Assembly: GCF_032884065.1 (NCBI RefSeq)
Contig: NC_088868.1
Location: 32,944,390 to 33,008,389 of the forward strand
DNA length: 64,000 bases
DNA from: Artemia franciscana
Lineage: Eukaryota; Arthropoda; Branchiopoda; Anostraca; Artemiidae
Direction of reading: 5' to 3'
The notes under the pieces were generated by a model, which was not told the DNA's origin, did no database searches, and saw only the letters and a list, made by a program, of their open reading frames with translations. The position numbers and the translations under genes are program-made. Below, piece by piece: positions 10,991 through 26,310 of the stretch; the stretch's first letter is position 1, and every line of letters begins with the position of its first letter.

Positions 10991-11389
10991 ACAATTAAAA
11001 TTTGAGGCAGGTGACTCCTAAAATACAGGTAATGACATTTTATCATTTTTTATTTTATAATTGTATGTTGATTTCGAATAAGGAGTGTCAATTTTCTCTT
11101 TTTTCATACAAAAAGTTTTGAGTATGAGTTGTGACTAACTTTTGTATTGACTGAAATGGTGGAATTTATTCCACTACATTGAAAAATTTCTGTTTTGAAA
11201 ACTACATTGAAAAAAAAAGAAAAAACTCTATTTTGGTAGTAAAACCTCTCTAATAAAATGCCATATTGATCAATATTTGCACATTTTGAATAATTCAGAA
11301 GTCGATAGATACTCAAACCTTACTATTAAAACACGGCTGCTTTTAATTCTGAGGCGTATTGTGCACACCACAAATATAAGATATACTAC
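10991..11389. other. No gene seen
   Basis: AT-rich sequence with unsupported ORFs on both strands. Nothing was recognised. Confidence 0.4.
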
Positions 11390-11600
11390 CGCTCCTAACA
11401 GTCACCTCAGCACCAAGCCTTCTGAGGTCCACACACCTACGCATGTGCATTCTCCATCTCAATCTATTCGAAGCTTCACCCTCTAACCCTCCCAATGAGT
11501 TCTTTTTTCCCTTTAATCGTTCCTGGCGACATCCTTCCACCCCACTCAGAGGCAACTTGCTTTTCGTCTGGCCCTAGATGTTTGACCGACAAGGATATAT
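11390..11600 (-). pseudogene. Retrotransposon C-terminal fragment
   Basis: On the minus strand the frame reading ...RRCVDLRRLGAEVTV aligns with the C-terminus encoded at 62994-63272 (TELSRVGLRGLGAAVIC). The DNA is also similar: both contain 'cagcaccaagcc' followed by 'tctgaggtc/c'. This is the last part of an RTE-like LINE ORF2, broken by frameshifts. Confidence 0.5.
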
Positions 11601-14264
<2,664 letters not shown>

Positions 14265-15840
14265 TCAATTCAATCATATATATTTAAACAAAAAACACAT
14301 AATTACTGTACATAATCTGTCACGAAAGCACAAAAAGTCCTTGGCTAGGGCAGAAACTTAACTAAAGAATAATTAAACAATCAACAAACAGAAACAACGA
14401 ATCAACTGGATTTATCAAAAAAGAGAAAAAAAGAGAAAAGAAAAAAAGAGAAAAAAAAGAGGGACGAAGAGAAAGAAAAGAAAAAGACCAAAAAGAGGAG
14501 GACCACACGATATTTAAGCATAAACTTTATTTCTGTAATGACCCTTCACTGCTCGCTTAAAGGTAATCAGCTCCAGATTTCCAAGGAGATTAAATTCCAA
14601 ATAGCTGGTGCAAAAAATCGAATTAAAAAAGAAGCTCTTTTTGTTGATGGTGTCTCAAGGACAATGTCACATGAATTTTGCGTTTCGTAAGTATGCAAAT
14701 CTTGATTTAAAATGAATAGATTTTCAAATAATGATGGAAGGAGGTTGTTGAAATATTTAAAACAAAAAGTTACGATCGGATTTGACACATCGAATATTAT
14801 ACCAAGTTTAAAATGGAGGTTAATGTTATCTGAATGCTGAAGAGGTGGTATAATTTCAATGGCCTTATTTTGGATGATTTGGATTCTCTTATAACATGAG
14901 ATGAAGTTACTTGCCCATATAGAGCATCCATAAGACAAATGGGGATGAAAAATAGAATGATAAATCCTTTTTTAGGATTTTTTTGAAAACGGAATTTAAG
15001 ACGGCGGATAACTCCAAGGGACCACGAAGTATTCTCATCAATAATAAATCCGAGATATCTACTGGTTTTTACTCTATTTACAAAATTATTTTTTACATTT
15101 AATTTGAGGTCTGTTTGGGCTGATCCAATTCTAGAAAATGAAATTTAATTTGTTTTCCCATAATTTCTTGTTCAATACTGTGAATCAGCCCACGATACAA
15201 ATTCAGTCAGAGCAATTTCCATTTTTTTAAATAAAGAAGGTAGATTTTTACCTGCAACAAAAACAAGTGTGTCATCTACAAATATTATGATATTAGCTTC
15301 AGATAAATAATACTTTACATGGTCAATATAAATGAGAAAAAGCAGTGGTCCTATTATTGAACCTTGTGGCACTTTGTACGGTAAAAGATGGCACTCTGAT
15401 GTTGCATTTGCATTTTGTGCAACTTGAGCTCCATTAATAAAATACGAATGAAACCATTTTAAAGCCACATTACGTACACCAATTGATTCAAGAATATGGA
15501 GTAATTTATCATGCTCAACAGTGTCAAATTCCATTTTAATGTCTAAAAGTAAAGCTCCGGGTATTAGGCATATATGACATTAGGTATCCTTTAAAGCATC
15601 TATTGGGAGATGTGACCAATCAAGTACATAACTACAAAATTCAACAAACTTTCTTTTAAATTTAGAAGACAAAAAAGATTTTGCAACCTTCATTAAAAAA
15701 TTCAACTTACATCTAGGCAATATTAATGAAGAAAATTTACAACTCAAGACTTTGGATGAACCCACTAATTGCACTCTCTCAGACATATCTAGTGAAATCA
15801 TTATTCTGTTTGGAATAAACAGTTTTATTTTAGTAGTTTA
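14265..15840 (-). pseudogene. Degenerate non-LTR retrotransposon (reverse transcriptase)
   Basis: Read on the minus strand. An upstream linker piece (15801-15580) is followed by reverse transcriptase with ALLLDIKMEFDTVEHDKL (first catalytic Asp region), VPQGSIIGPLLFLIYI and FVDDT, a variant of the usual Y/F-x-DD box (15534-15172). The C-terminal part is 14938-14567 (SYGCSIWASNF ... IQIIQNKAIE). The region between linker and the LDIK motif is missing, and stops separate the pieces, so it is dead. The 3' UTR holds a purine tract (14417-14487), and the tail near 14265 is a short (TTGAA)n-like repeat. The lack of a visible RNase H points to a CR1/Jockey-like clade, but that is a guess. Confidence 0.85.
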
Positions 15841-17055
<1,215 letters not shown>

Positions 17056-18234
17056 TTTTTTTACCTTTAAATGCCTTCTCTAATTTTCCAAATTAGTCAT
17101 TAAGCAAAAAACCCTATTAGCGATGCATCTATTTGATTTTGAAGATAAGTAATTCGTCCTTGTCTATTCACTTTGTCCATATGCATTTTCTCGGGGTCAC
17201 CAGCCATCAAAACTGGGTTCGAAGATTCAGTCTAAAGAAATTGAAAATCAGTTTATTAAATTTTTTGAGTTAAGTCATCCACTTACCAAACAGAGCAAAC
17301 ACAGAAAAAAAGCACTTGAAAAAAGGGGAGGAGAACGAGAAAAATATTATTTCCATGATTAAAATAACGCTATTAACAAAAAAAACACTAGAAAATTAGG
17401 TTACTACTTTTAATTGATTTATAGATTACGAGATTACACCAAATGGAAAGTGTTCATTCCGTTTTCAGCTACTCGTATCTGTGAGTATAGGTTATGTCTT
17501 AGGATACTTTTGGCCACAAAACTATTATATATATTGTATTTTATTATTATTTATATTTTCCAATTTACAATGCTATTATTAATTATATTTTCCAGTAGTA
17601 AATTTTTTTTTCGAATTTTGGGCGATATTTTCACCACTACAGAAGGTCCTCTGCACATATAAGGATTAAAATGATTGAATCGCTTTATAATAAAATGCAA
17701 AAGGCCAAACATATTTTACAGCGAATAGATAATATACGCTACTTCTGTAGGATTTACACTGCTGAATTATGCTGACTGGCTCACTGTGTTGACTTTTTTT
17801 TACAGGAAAGTGCATATCATAAGATTGGTCTTACGTTTAATTTGCGCATAAAAATTCAATTATTTTCATGAAGATGACGTCTGATGCAGTAGAAAAAAAT
17901 AATAAAATTAAATAGCCGAGAAAAACGAGGGACCTTTTCGACAAGAGATATTTCGACAAGGACCTTTGCTAAACTGTCTTAAGGGCTCAAAAAAGAAGAA
18001 AAACTAACCTTTTAAAGTGAAATCAAAAAGAGCAAATCTTATTATTCTTTTATTTTATTTTCTACTTTATCAGACGTCGTGTATAGCCAATGTGGTTTTA
18101 GAATGTGCTTTCATGAAAATCAATACAAACCAATAAACTTTTTTCATTAGATGTTTTTTCTTTCAAAACGCGTTTTTAATTTTTCACTTTTGCGGTAGCT
18201 TGCTAATACGGGTAAAACAAGGAGCTAGAAATAA
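17056..18234. other. No gene seen
   Basis: AT-rich DNA. The 82-codon frame at 17414-17662 is hydrophobic from AT-rich composition and is not supported. Confidence 0.4.
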
Positions 18235-19422
18235 ATGAGGCAATGCATGCTAACTATGCAAGGAAAAGCTAAAGAACATAACACAATTAGTTCCCTCTCG
18301 GGGATCATACAACTCAGTAGGCTTGGGAAAGAGCTACTGAATGAACCGTACATTAGAAATCAATTGATCAATTCAGGGGGTTTAGCATGTATTATAAAAC
18401 TAAAGCTCAGCTTTCTGTCTCCGTCATGCTATTTCTCTGATGAACATTTATTGGCTATAAGACTTGGTAAAACCGTATTGATAAACACTTACCTGCCTCA
18501 TGATGGGAAGAATATGACATCGCTTGATAAATTTTCCAAAGCATGCTCTAGTTTGAAAACTCTCCTTCAAAGTATAAGCAAAAATGGGTACGAATTTATT
18601 ATTATTGGAGATATGAACACTGATGTAAAACGTAATTCTGCTCGTACTGTGAACCTACTTGATTGTCTCCCTGATTACAGAATAATTGCGAAGGATCTAC
18701 CTTTCTCGTATGTGCATAATTCCGGCAGCTTATCGGATATTGATCACGTGATTTGTTCCCCGTTCATTACATCTTCAACAGTGCATGTCCACGAAGATGA
18801 GCAAGATATTGATCACCTTCCTTTATCGCTATGCTTTTCGATTAGAAAAGATAGTACTGACCAGGCTTGTGCTCCTGCCTCTAAATGGTTTGTGCGGAGT
18901 AATTGGAAAAATGTTAATATGCCATTATATATTTCAACCCTGGCCATTCTCCTTGGTTCTTTACGTGTACCTTTTCATCTTCTCCAGCTGAGTGTTAGTC
19001 CTACTAAAAGTAATTACGATCTGAATCATTATTACAACCAAATCGTGTGGTGTTTAAAACGCGCTGAGGAGGCTGCTGTCCCTCAGGAGCGAGTGAGGAA
19101 AAGTACAAGGAAACCAATCTGGTCGTGTGACCCTGAGCTGAAAAGTGTGAAAAATAAAGCCAAATTGTGGCTGCGTATATGGGTTGCTAACGGTCGACCA
19201 TTAGCTAGGAATGTGTTTGAAATAAAACAAAAAACTAAGCGTGAGTTTAAGAAATGTCTGCGATCGAGCCGTTACAAAGGGTTAGACTGTCATACCAGTA
19301 AGAAAGATTGGGACAAAGTCATTAATTCAGCTAAATTAAATAACTCGACAAATCCTAATTGCCCCATTACGCCTTCTGCATGGTCTGACCATTATTCAGA
19401 TATATTTTCCAAAATGAATTAT
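18235..19422 (+). pseudogene. LINE ORF2 endonuclease region, truncated at duplication boundary
   Basis: Long open frame (about 395 codons up to the junction) with an apurinic-type endonuclease domain: LINTYLPHDGKN, then FIIIGDMNTD (catalytic GDxN-type motif), SDIDHVIC and the terminal IDHLPLS (SDH-like motif). A basic linker (KPIWSCDPELKSVKNKAKLWL) then leads toward where reverse transcriptase should start (ITPSAWSDHYSDIFSKMNY). At 19423 the sequence switches exactly to the right arm of the inverted duplication and the frame ends at 19455 in foreign sequence. The ORF is otherwise uninterrupted, so it is relatively young. The first residues of the endonuclease domain are missing upstream or out of frame. 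Confidence 0.85.
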
Positions 19423-21228
19423 GGTATTAAGGTGAAACTCTTAGGGATCATTTAGGGGGAGTCTTAGTTGAGCGGAAGATCTATGTGCATGCAGGTTCTT
19501 AAAACGGCATGTAAGCAACCATAGGCAGCGCAGCGCTATCATACACACCAATATCAGATAAACTTTTAAGAAGCAAGTGGAAATTAAAAGTTTTTTTTGC
19601 CCTTTTTTAGAGTCAGAAGTGATCGGGGTGAGTCAGCCCTCTCCGCAAGTCCATTAATTTTCAAAACACTTCTAATTAAAATTTTACTCCATTTATTCTT
19701 AGCATAGCGGAACGGTCCAGTGGATCGGTCCAAACTAAATGTTGCATTAAAACTAAATAAAAATTGTGTAATCTGGTTGCCAGTAAGACATCTCAGCAAT
19801 ATCCCAAGAACGACTAAGGCTATTAAACTGAAATTCTCAGGACTACTATGATTACTATTTTTGATCTTACACTGTAACTAAATCGAAAGAGTGTAAGTGT
19901 ATGCGGTTCGTCAAAGAGCATAGAAACCATTTTTTGGGAGAAGGGTATTAAGTCTTATTTTTCAGATGAACTTGAGGAGTTATAAAACTAAACTAAACAA
20001 AGTTATTTGCGTCCAGATTTTGGAAAGGGCGTAGGCCTATACTGCCAAAAAGTGGTTGAAACATTTTCTCCAGCATACAAATAGCAAGTCAAGCTGTGGA
20101 TTCCTATAGAAAAAAACGAAAAGATTTAAAATATTATTCTTCTTCAATGAAAAAGACCATGGTAATAAAAACGAATATAAATTAATGTTAAGACTTTTCC
20201 AAGAAAAAAGTTTTTCAAAGAAGAGTAAAGTGTTCCATTAAACCAAAAAAAAAAAATTACAAAAACAAATTCTATTAATCTCCCAGGCGTAAAACTACCA
20301 CAAAATACTACCAGCAAATTAATAAAACCCAAAAACAAATAAATTAAAATGAATAACCGATTCAAACTGAAAACGATCAAAAATCATGACACCCCCATAC
20401 CTTCCGAACACCAGAACATAATTTGTGCTTTACTGAAAAAAAAAAAAAAAAAACAACAGAAAAGCGTGAACTGATGGTTTAATATTCGTATAAAGATATC
20501 TATTTATTAAAGTCTTAAATTTTAAAAAATGAAAACATTTATATGTATTTAGTCACCAGTAAAGTGTAGACTATCTTTGTCTTTAGAAGACATAGGGGTT
20601 GCTAGCCCTACTCATGTTAAAGCTTACTAGTTTTGAGTTTGATATGTTTCATGTTTATTGACAGCACATTCATGTTTTTATACGTTTCACGTTTTTTGTC
20701 AACGCGTTTATGTTTCATTACATCTGCAAAAGTTTTTGCTTAGAACAATAAGCAATAAATGGGACTGCAGAAACAAGAATTGTTTGCATATCTCATTTTT
20801 GAGATTGAATAGTCAGATTAAAAAACAAAAAAACATTATTAGGAGTAACTACATGTTATAACATTTAGTCATGTTTAGTCAATATCTAGTCATTTTGGTA
20901 ATTTAACATTAATCATTTTGATATTTGTTATTCTAACTAATATTTTGGTTATTTTCAGGACCCAAAGTTTATGGGCAAAAAATCTCCTATTCAATGATTG
21001 ACCCGAAACTTTACAGTTTCCAACGGAAGATAGTTACTATCCATAACAGATTGAGGACTAAAGTACAGCCCCCTGCATCAGATATGCTCGCAATAGTAGG
21101 TTTTCTCTTTATATTATTGTAGCTCTATATATCAAAATACATTAATTCATTTCAAATTACATTTTTCTTCCTTTCTTCTCTAATTAGTAGTTAAAAAAAA
21201 ACATCCATCATCCGATTGTCTGGCTATA

Positions 21229-21865
21229 GATAGAGAGATAGATAGATGTATTTCAAAAACCCATGGGCCATATACACACAAAAATATAAATAAATAACAA
21301 ACAAGCAAGGAAATTAACAACAGTACAAATTACAAACACCCACAAAAAAACAGAATTCAACGCAAAAAGTGCCTAATCTAACAACAAAAGAAAATAGTCA
21401 TATAAAACTTTTTCTTCTTAATAAGGATTTATCTATATATACTCCCACTCGAAATATTGTGGTTGGGTTACTATTTTGTAGAATACCCGGAAGCATCAAA
21501 TTAATCCCATGAAAATAAATTTCCCGTAAATCCAAGAGCACCGGGCATTCCCGGAGAAAATGATCCAAGTCTTCATCATCATCATTACAAAGGGGACAAA
21601 TATACCGCCAATCAGGACCGACTATCATTTTATTTTTGTCGAAAGTTTTTTGTCTGTTCGGGATTGGAAGACAATTCGCCCTAAGCTGGATCCAACGACG
21701 TAGAATCATAGCTGGTAAATTAAATTTAAAATAAACTTCCTCTCCAAAACTAGGTTTTGCCTGATTATAATGTTGTAGGGTTGTAGAATCTAAAACCAGC
21801 CCTCGCCAATGCTGAACTTCCTGACTCTCTAATATAAATCGTACCTGGCTTTCTAAATTTGTTGG
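21229..21865 (-). mobile_element. 5'-truncated LINE with GATA-type tail, insertion in duplicate A
   Basis: Minus-strand ORF2 C-terminus (21709-21398; CPLCNDDDEDLDHFLRECPVL, an intact CCHC-like knuckle), then a 3' UTR (gtgtatatggcccatggg) and a microsatellite tail of imperfect GATA/CTAT units at 21229-21254. Both sides carry TATA (21225-21228 and 21866-21869), a candidate target duplication. The empty site is preserved at 29779-29784 in duplicate B. Confidence 0.9.
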
Positions 21866-22009
21866 TATATACCAGTAGAATATTTATTATTAAATGCTAC
21901 TGTTTCTATCCACGAAATAATTTTTGCTTCAGGTTTTAACGACTCATTATCGACAAAGTTTTAAGTAATTTTTTTTTTGTGAGTATTGGTATTAGGCTAT
22001 TTATTGTCA

Positions 22010-22675
22010 AACAGTTCATGGTAACGAACTGTAGTAAGGAACGACCCGGCTTAATAGTAACCAAAACTTAAAAAAAATTGAATTTTTATACCAATAGCTA
22101 CATCAAAAGAATCGCATTTTAATGATGATTTTAAATATATAATTTTCATCAAGTTTAGTCTTATCCATCAAAAGTGACGAGCCTGAGAAAATTTGCCTTA
22201 ATTTTAGAAAATAGGGGGAAATAACCCCTAAAAGTCATAAAATCTGAACAAAAATCATCCCATCAGATTCAGCGTATCAGAGAACCCTTTGTAAGGTTTT
22301 CAAGCTCTTATCTACAAAAATGTGAAATTTTGCATTTTTTACCAGAAGGCAGATCACGGATGCGTGTTTATTTGCTTGTTGTTTTTTTCCCAGGGGTGAT
22401 CGTATCGACCCAGTGGTCCTAGAATCTTGCGAGAGGGCTCATTCTAACGGGAATTAAAAGTTCTAGTGTCCTTTTTAAGTGACCAAAAATTGGAGGACAC
22501 CTAGGCCCCCTCCCACGCCAATTATTTTCACAAAGTCACCAGATCAAAATTCTGAGATAGCCAGTTTATTCACCGTAGTCAAAAAACCTTATAACTATAT
22601 CCTTGGGGACGACCTACTCCCCCACAGTCACTGTGGGATGGGCTACAAGTTACAAACTTTGACCAGTGCTTAGAT
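22010..22675 (+). repeat. Rep-A, 5' part (split by transposon)
   Basis: Starts with the hairpin head CAGTTCAT-GGTA-ACGAACTG and runs to 'gaccagtgcttagat', where the DNA transposon begins. The remainder of the repeat resumes at 25118. Confidence 0.85.
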
Positions 22676-22712
22676 TCGTCGCTGTTACGCCTAAAGGTCG
22701 TAACTGACATTT
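22676..22712 (+). repeat. Terminal inverted repeat, left end
   Basis: 37-bp repeat, exact reverse complement of 25081-25117. Also present at 515-551 in the left arm. Confidence 0.95.
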
Positions 22713-23023
22713 TTACACTTCTGAGATATTCGACAAAAACTGTTTGCTAAGCTGTTCGAAATGGAGAATCAGCAGGGAAATGTAATGTTTAGTTAAACTC
22801 TGAGTATGTAAAATATGGGCTTTCCGCTGGTTAACAGAGGTTTTTGCTAAGTTAAACCGATTTGCCTACAAGGCAGATACGACATCTACTTGTAACAGAA
22901 ATTTTAGCCTGGTGTCAGATAAGAGTTTTAATACAAACATATAAAGTGCAACAGGATTCAAGTTTTTTCTTTTGTTATTCAGCTAAAAGAATACAAGGAA
23001 CTCAAATTAGAACGGATACACAC

Positions 23024-25038
23024 TTAAAGATCTTCTGGATCCTCTTCTTTGACGTCTGACTCATCCAAGGCATCCCTGGTTGATTCCGATGAAGGAAGAG
23101 CAGCGAAGTACTCGTGGAAAGTCCCGGGGAGTACAAGAGTATGGCATAAGTCCATCAGATCTTTGTATTACGCTGGAGGAAGAGGAATTGATCCCTTGTA
23201 TGCACTGACGAGCGCCAAGGAGTTTTTGTTGGGTGTAATTCTACGTCGCGATTCGTTCACTTTTATGATTGAAAAGTCAGAGTCGTAGTCGTACCTGAAA
23301 TGGATCTCGGTTGGCCGCTCAATCGAGTAGTTGAGCCACTTTATCAAATTCCATTTCACTTGCAGACTTTCCCCACCGGCCCCGTAGGCCCATTTTCTGT
23401 TTTTCAAAATAATGTCAGCAGTTTGCTTGAAGTCCAGCCAAAAACTGTAGTCATCGATCACGTGCACCTTATATGGCTCAGGGTTGGTTCTGGCTATTAG
23501 GCAGACGGTTCTCCAGTTTTCTATAGAAAACACAGGTAAGTGTTTGGCTGCTCTTTCGATGCATGCTGTCCCCTTCCTGCTGAGAATGGCCACTTTCAAG
23601 AAATATATGATTTATTTCTCGGACGTGATGCAGTGTCCGAACAGCATATAAAAATATGGAGGCTACAAACTGGTTTTTTAACTGCCCACAGCAGCCATCA
23701 GTAACAAAATAGAATTTCCTGTAGCTCGTATTCTCTTTCAGAATGTTATACATCAGCGTAGCGACTTCATTGGCGCCTCTTTGCCCTTTCGTCTGGTCCC
23801 AAAGGCTGCAGTGAGCCTCTTTGGTTACCAAGCTAAAAATTGTCATGTTATAAACTGCTAGTTTTCTTTTGTAAAAGATAGGACCGGTCTCTGCTTTGGG
23901 AGTTTCGAAGACTCTTTGTAAGTCCATATTCAGCAACATAGCGCTCTCCAGTCCTTACTCACTGTGCAGAATACCATCTTTTATCGCATTTTTAACTTCG
24001 CGAGCACGCTTTGCTCTTGACTGGTTCTGCTGAAATGACTCAGCCTCATTCTCTTTTTCTCCTTCAGTAATTAAGTAGTATCGGGTGCATGTATGGCATT
24101 GATCCATTCTGGGAGTGTGGAAAGATAAGTTCAAGGATTTTATACATTTTGGACTGGTTAAGTTCAGAGCTTAGATTGAGTCTCGTAAAATATTCCCGAC
24201 AATAGTGCGACTCAACTGCAGGAAAACTGCTAATGTGATCTCTGGCGTAAAGTAACTGATCATCCGTGAGTCTCTTAGAGACTAGAATCTTTGGACTCGA
24301 CTCGTTTCTTCTATCTCTGCCAGCGGTTCCAGTATTGGTTTTGCTCTTGACACATCCAGCAACAAACTTTTCACCAAGCGCCAGAGGTGCCAAGAAAAAC
24401 TTCTTGCACACTTTTTTACAAGTACTATTCAATTCTAATGTGTAACAGAGTGAGTTTTGCCGCCGTGAACTGCTGGCACTTGTCGTTCTCCAACCAACTG
24501 GCTTCTTCGTCACACACTTCGAAACGAACTGTCTCTGTGACTCCATGGAGCCAAACTCCTTGCCTAGCAGCCAGAACCTTTCGAATATAGCTTTTCGAGC
24601 ATCTTGATCAATAGTTTTGTACTCGAGTTTGCATTTGCAACTAAATTCCCTTACTTCTTTTGCTGGAACAACTTTTTGTGTTTTCTGTGCTGTGTATTCT
24701 TGTCCGGCAGCACGTTTCTCTTTCCTGTCAATATAGGTCTCTTTCTTTGTTTTGGGATGTTGTTCTATGTTCCTTCTTTCAACTGATGCCTGATCATCAA
24801 CAACATCCCGTTCTGTGGCAGTCGCTTCTGGAAATGTTGGATCAGGAGCGCTAATGTCTACTTCAATAAAACTTTCCTGATTGGGCGTTTCCCCGTCACT
24901 GTCTGAGCTTGAGCCATCCTTGTCTGGCACCCAATCCTTGTCTTTGGGATCACCATCTGAATCAGATGACAAATCTTCGTCATTGTCATCTTCTATGAGC
25001 CTCCGAAACTCTTCTGTGGTCGCAAACTTGTAGCACAA
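23024..25038 (-). pseudogene. Decayed transposase-like gene (DUF7869-like family)
   Basis: Reconstructed order on the minus strand: acidic N-terminus (SDSDGDPKDKDWVPDKD); CKCKLEY Cys motif; GWRTTSASSSRR; YTLELNSTCKKVCKKFFLAPLALG; a RISSP-like spacer (NESSPKI); HISSFPAVESHYCREYF and KMYKILELIFP; DQCHTCTRYY (in a shifted frame); WDQTKGQRGANEVATLMYNIL; FVTDGCCGQLKNQFVA with a likely catalytic Asp; LESGHSQQEGDSMH; ENWRTVCLIARTNPEPYKVH; acidic C-terminus ending at 23024. Breaks: a frameshift near 24100, a stop near 23957, a frameshift near 23560 and a stop at 23168-23170. No ATG precedes the first block; the frame opens after a TAG. This order matches an invertebrate multi-copy family I associate with DUF7869, which usually lacks an assigned function. 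Its placement between TIRs supports a transposase role. Confidence 0.75.
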
Positions 25039-25080
25039 TATCCTAGGAGTCTAATGTACAGATTAACTCAGTTTCACCAC

Positions 25081-25117
25081 AAATGTCAGTTACGACCTTT
25101 AGGCGTAACAGCGACGA
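25081..25117 (-). repeat. Terminal inverted repeat, right end
   Basis: 37-bp repeat, exact reverse complement of 22676-22712. Confidence 0.95.
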
Positions 25118-25312
25118 TATAGTAATGGTTATTTGGAAGTGTAAGACGTTTTCACGGGGATTTTTAGGTTGAAGGGGGTTTTGAGAAGAGGGGGATGTGT
25201 TGGGGGAGATTTCCTTGGAGGAATTTGTCATGGGGGAAGAAAATTTTCATGAAGGGAGCGCAGGATCTTGTAGCATTATTAAAAAAAAAAGAAAACATAA
25301 ATATGAAAAAGT
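25118..25312 (+). repeat. Rep-A, 3' part (resumes after transposon)
   Basis: Continues from 'tatagtaatggttatttgg' collinearly with 30583-30772, confirming that the transposon was inserted into Rep-A. Confidence 0.85.
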
Positions 25313-25552
25313 TTTTTCAACTGAAAGTAAGGAAAAGCATTAAAACTTAAAACAAACAGAAATTATTACGCATAGGATTGGCTCACCTCCTCATCAATTT
25401 TTTTTTACCGTTTTAAAAAGTAGAGTTAAGAGAAAGAGTCTAACTTTAGCGTAAAGAGCGGGGCGTTGATGAGGAAGCAGCCCCTTTTATATACGAAGTA
25501 ATTTCTGTTCGTTTTAAGTTTTAATGCCGCTCCTTACTTTCTGTTTAGAAAA
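25313..25552. mobile_element. Hairpin MITE
   Basis: Blocks 'caactgaaagtaagg', 'aacagaaattatt' and 'ctttagcgtaaagagcgggg' are repeated in inverted order, ending in 'ctccttactttctg'. It is collinear with 30773-31015. It follows the Rep-A 3' end directly, an arrangement seen at several loci. Confidence 0.75.
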
Positions 25553-26310
25553 CTTGTTTTTTTGTTTAATTATTATTAAGGGTCCATGGACCAGTTTGCT
25601 TACCATGAAAGTTTCACGCCGTGCTGTTTGGAGAAAAATAATATCTGGCCTATTTTAGTGTTTGACGAATCGACACAACCAGCTTTCTTCAAAATGTTTT
25701 TTCCTCTTAGAAAGCATACATACCAAGCAAGTAGCTATTCGATTGGATTAGGGATAAACCGACATTTGCCATATTTCAGGAGTCCCGAATCAAGAGAATA
25801 CTTTTTCAAATAGCTATTGTCTTCGCTTTTAGGCAACCTTTTCAGTGTATTTAAGGTTCCTTGTGTTTATCTACACGCTTTTTAATTTTAAACTACCTTG
25901 ATAAAAATTGTTTACCTAGTTTCAGCTGTCACGTCACAATTTTTTTTTTTGAAATCTCTGGTTTTACTTCAGATCCATCTGGCCTAATCCTGAATGCATG
26001 TCGTGTAAGTTACAGACCTTTCGGAGATGAAAATAAGTTTGAGCTAATTTTTAAGTGTCGCAAACCAATGTAGCTAAACTTAGTTTCAAATTAGATTTAT
26101 GCATAGGTATCTAATTGGCCAAGAAACGAATGAGCTTTTTTTTTAAAGATGATTGGTGCTGATAATTTAAAAATTTTCAAGAAAAAGAGTTGGTTATTTT
26201 TTTGACGAACAAATAAGAGAAAAAATATTATTTTGCACCCTTATCCCTCTCCCCAAGTAATATATATTGAGCTTCCTTACCCCCCCCCCAAAAAAAAATA
26301 CCCTCTGAAA
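25553..26310 (+). repeat. Tail of duplicate A, unrecognised content
   Basis: Closely similar to 31016-31763. It holds a 75-codon open frame (25586-25813, MDQFAYHESFTPCCLEKNN) whose twin is at 31051-31278. The two differ at about 9 codons, many changing the amino acid, so there is no sign of selection for protein. No domain recognised. Confidence 0.5.

Larger units (their letters stand above)
19423..23226. repeat. Right arm of giant inverted duplication
   Basis: Reverse complement of 1-3414. The inner junction (19423) abuts a LINE ORF. The outer end must lie beyond 23226, because the left copy is cut by the window edge. It contains the same Rep-A, LINE and transposon insertions as the left arm plus about 400 bp (about 21015-21410) absent there. 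Confidence 0.9.
22676..25117 (-). mobile_element. DNA transposon with 37-bp TIRs and DUF7869-like ORF
   Basis: A 2442-bp element bounded by perfect 37-bp inverted repeats, 22676-22712 and 25081-25117 (starting TCGTCGCTGTTACGCC). It interrupts Rep-A; the uninterrupted site is at about 30575-30590 (gtgcttacatatagtaatgg). The flanks are 'cttagat' on the left and 'tatag' on the right, so any target duplication is only 1-3 bp (T, AT or GAT) and cannot be resolved because the TIR end overlaps it. The element carries one gene on the minus strand that fills nearly all of it. No superfamily is assigned: the TIR sequence is not one I recognise. Confidence 0.85.
20210..26310 (+). repeat. Direct segmental duplicate A (with two insertions)
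   Basis: Collinear and in the same orientation as 28771-31763 once two insertions are removed: the LINE at 21229-21865 and the DNA transposon at 22676-25117. The match starts at about 20210 / 28771 (gttttt..aaagaagagtaaag) and ends at about 26308 / 31762 (ataccctctgaaa). Confidence 0.85.

Noticed and set aside
17414-17662. Hydrophobic 82-codon ORF as a membrane protein
   Set aside because: Ile/Leu/Phe richness follows from AT content; no start context, no homologue recognised.
25586-25813. 75-codon ORF duplicated at 31051-31278
   Set aside because: Conserved only because the DNA is duplicated; the differences change amino acids freely and no domain is visible.
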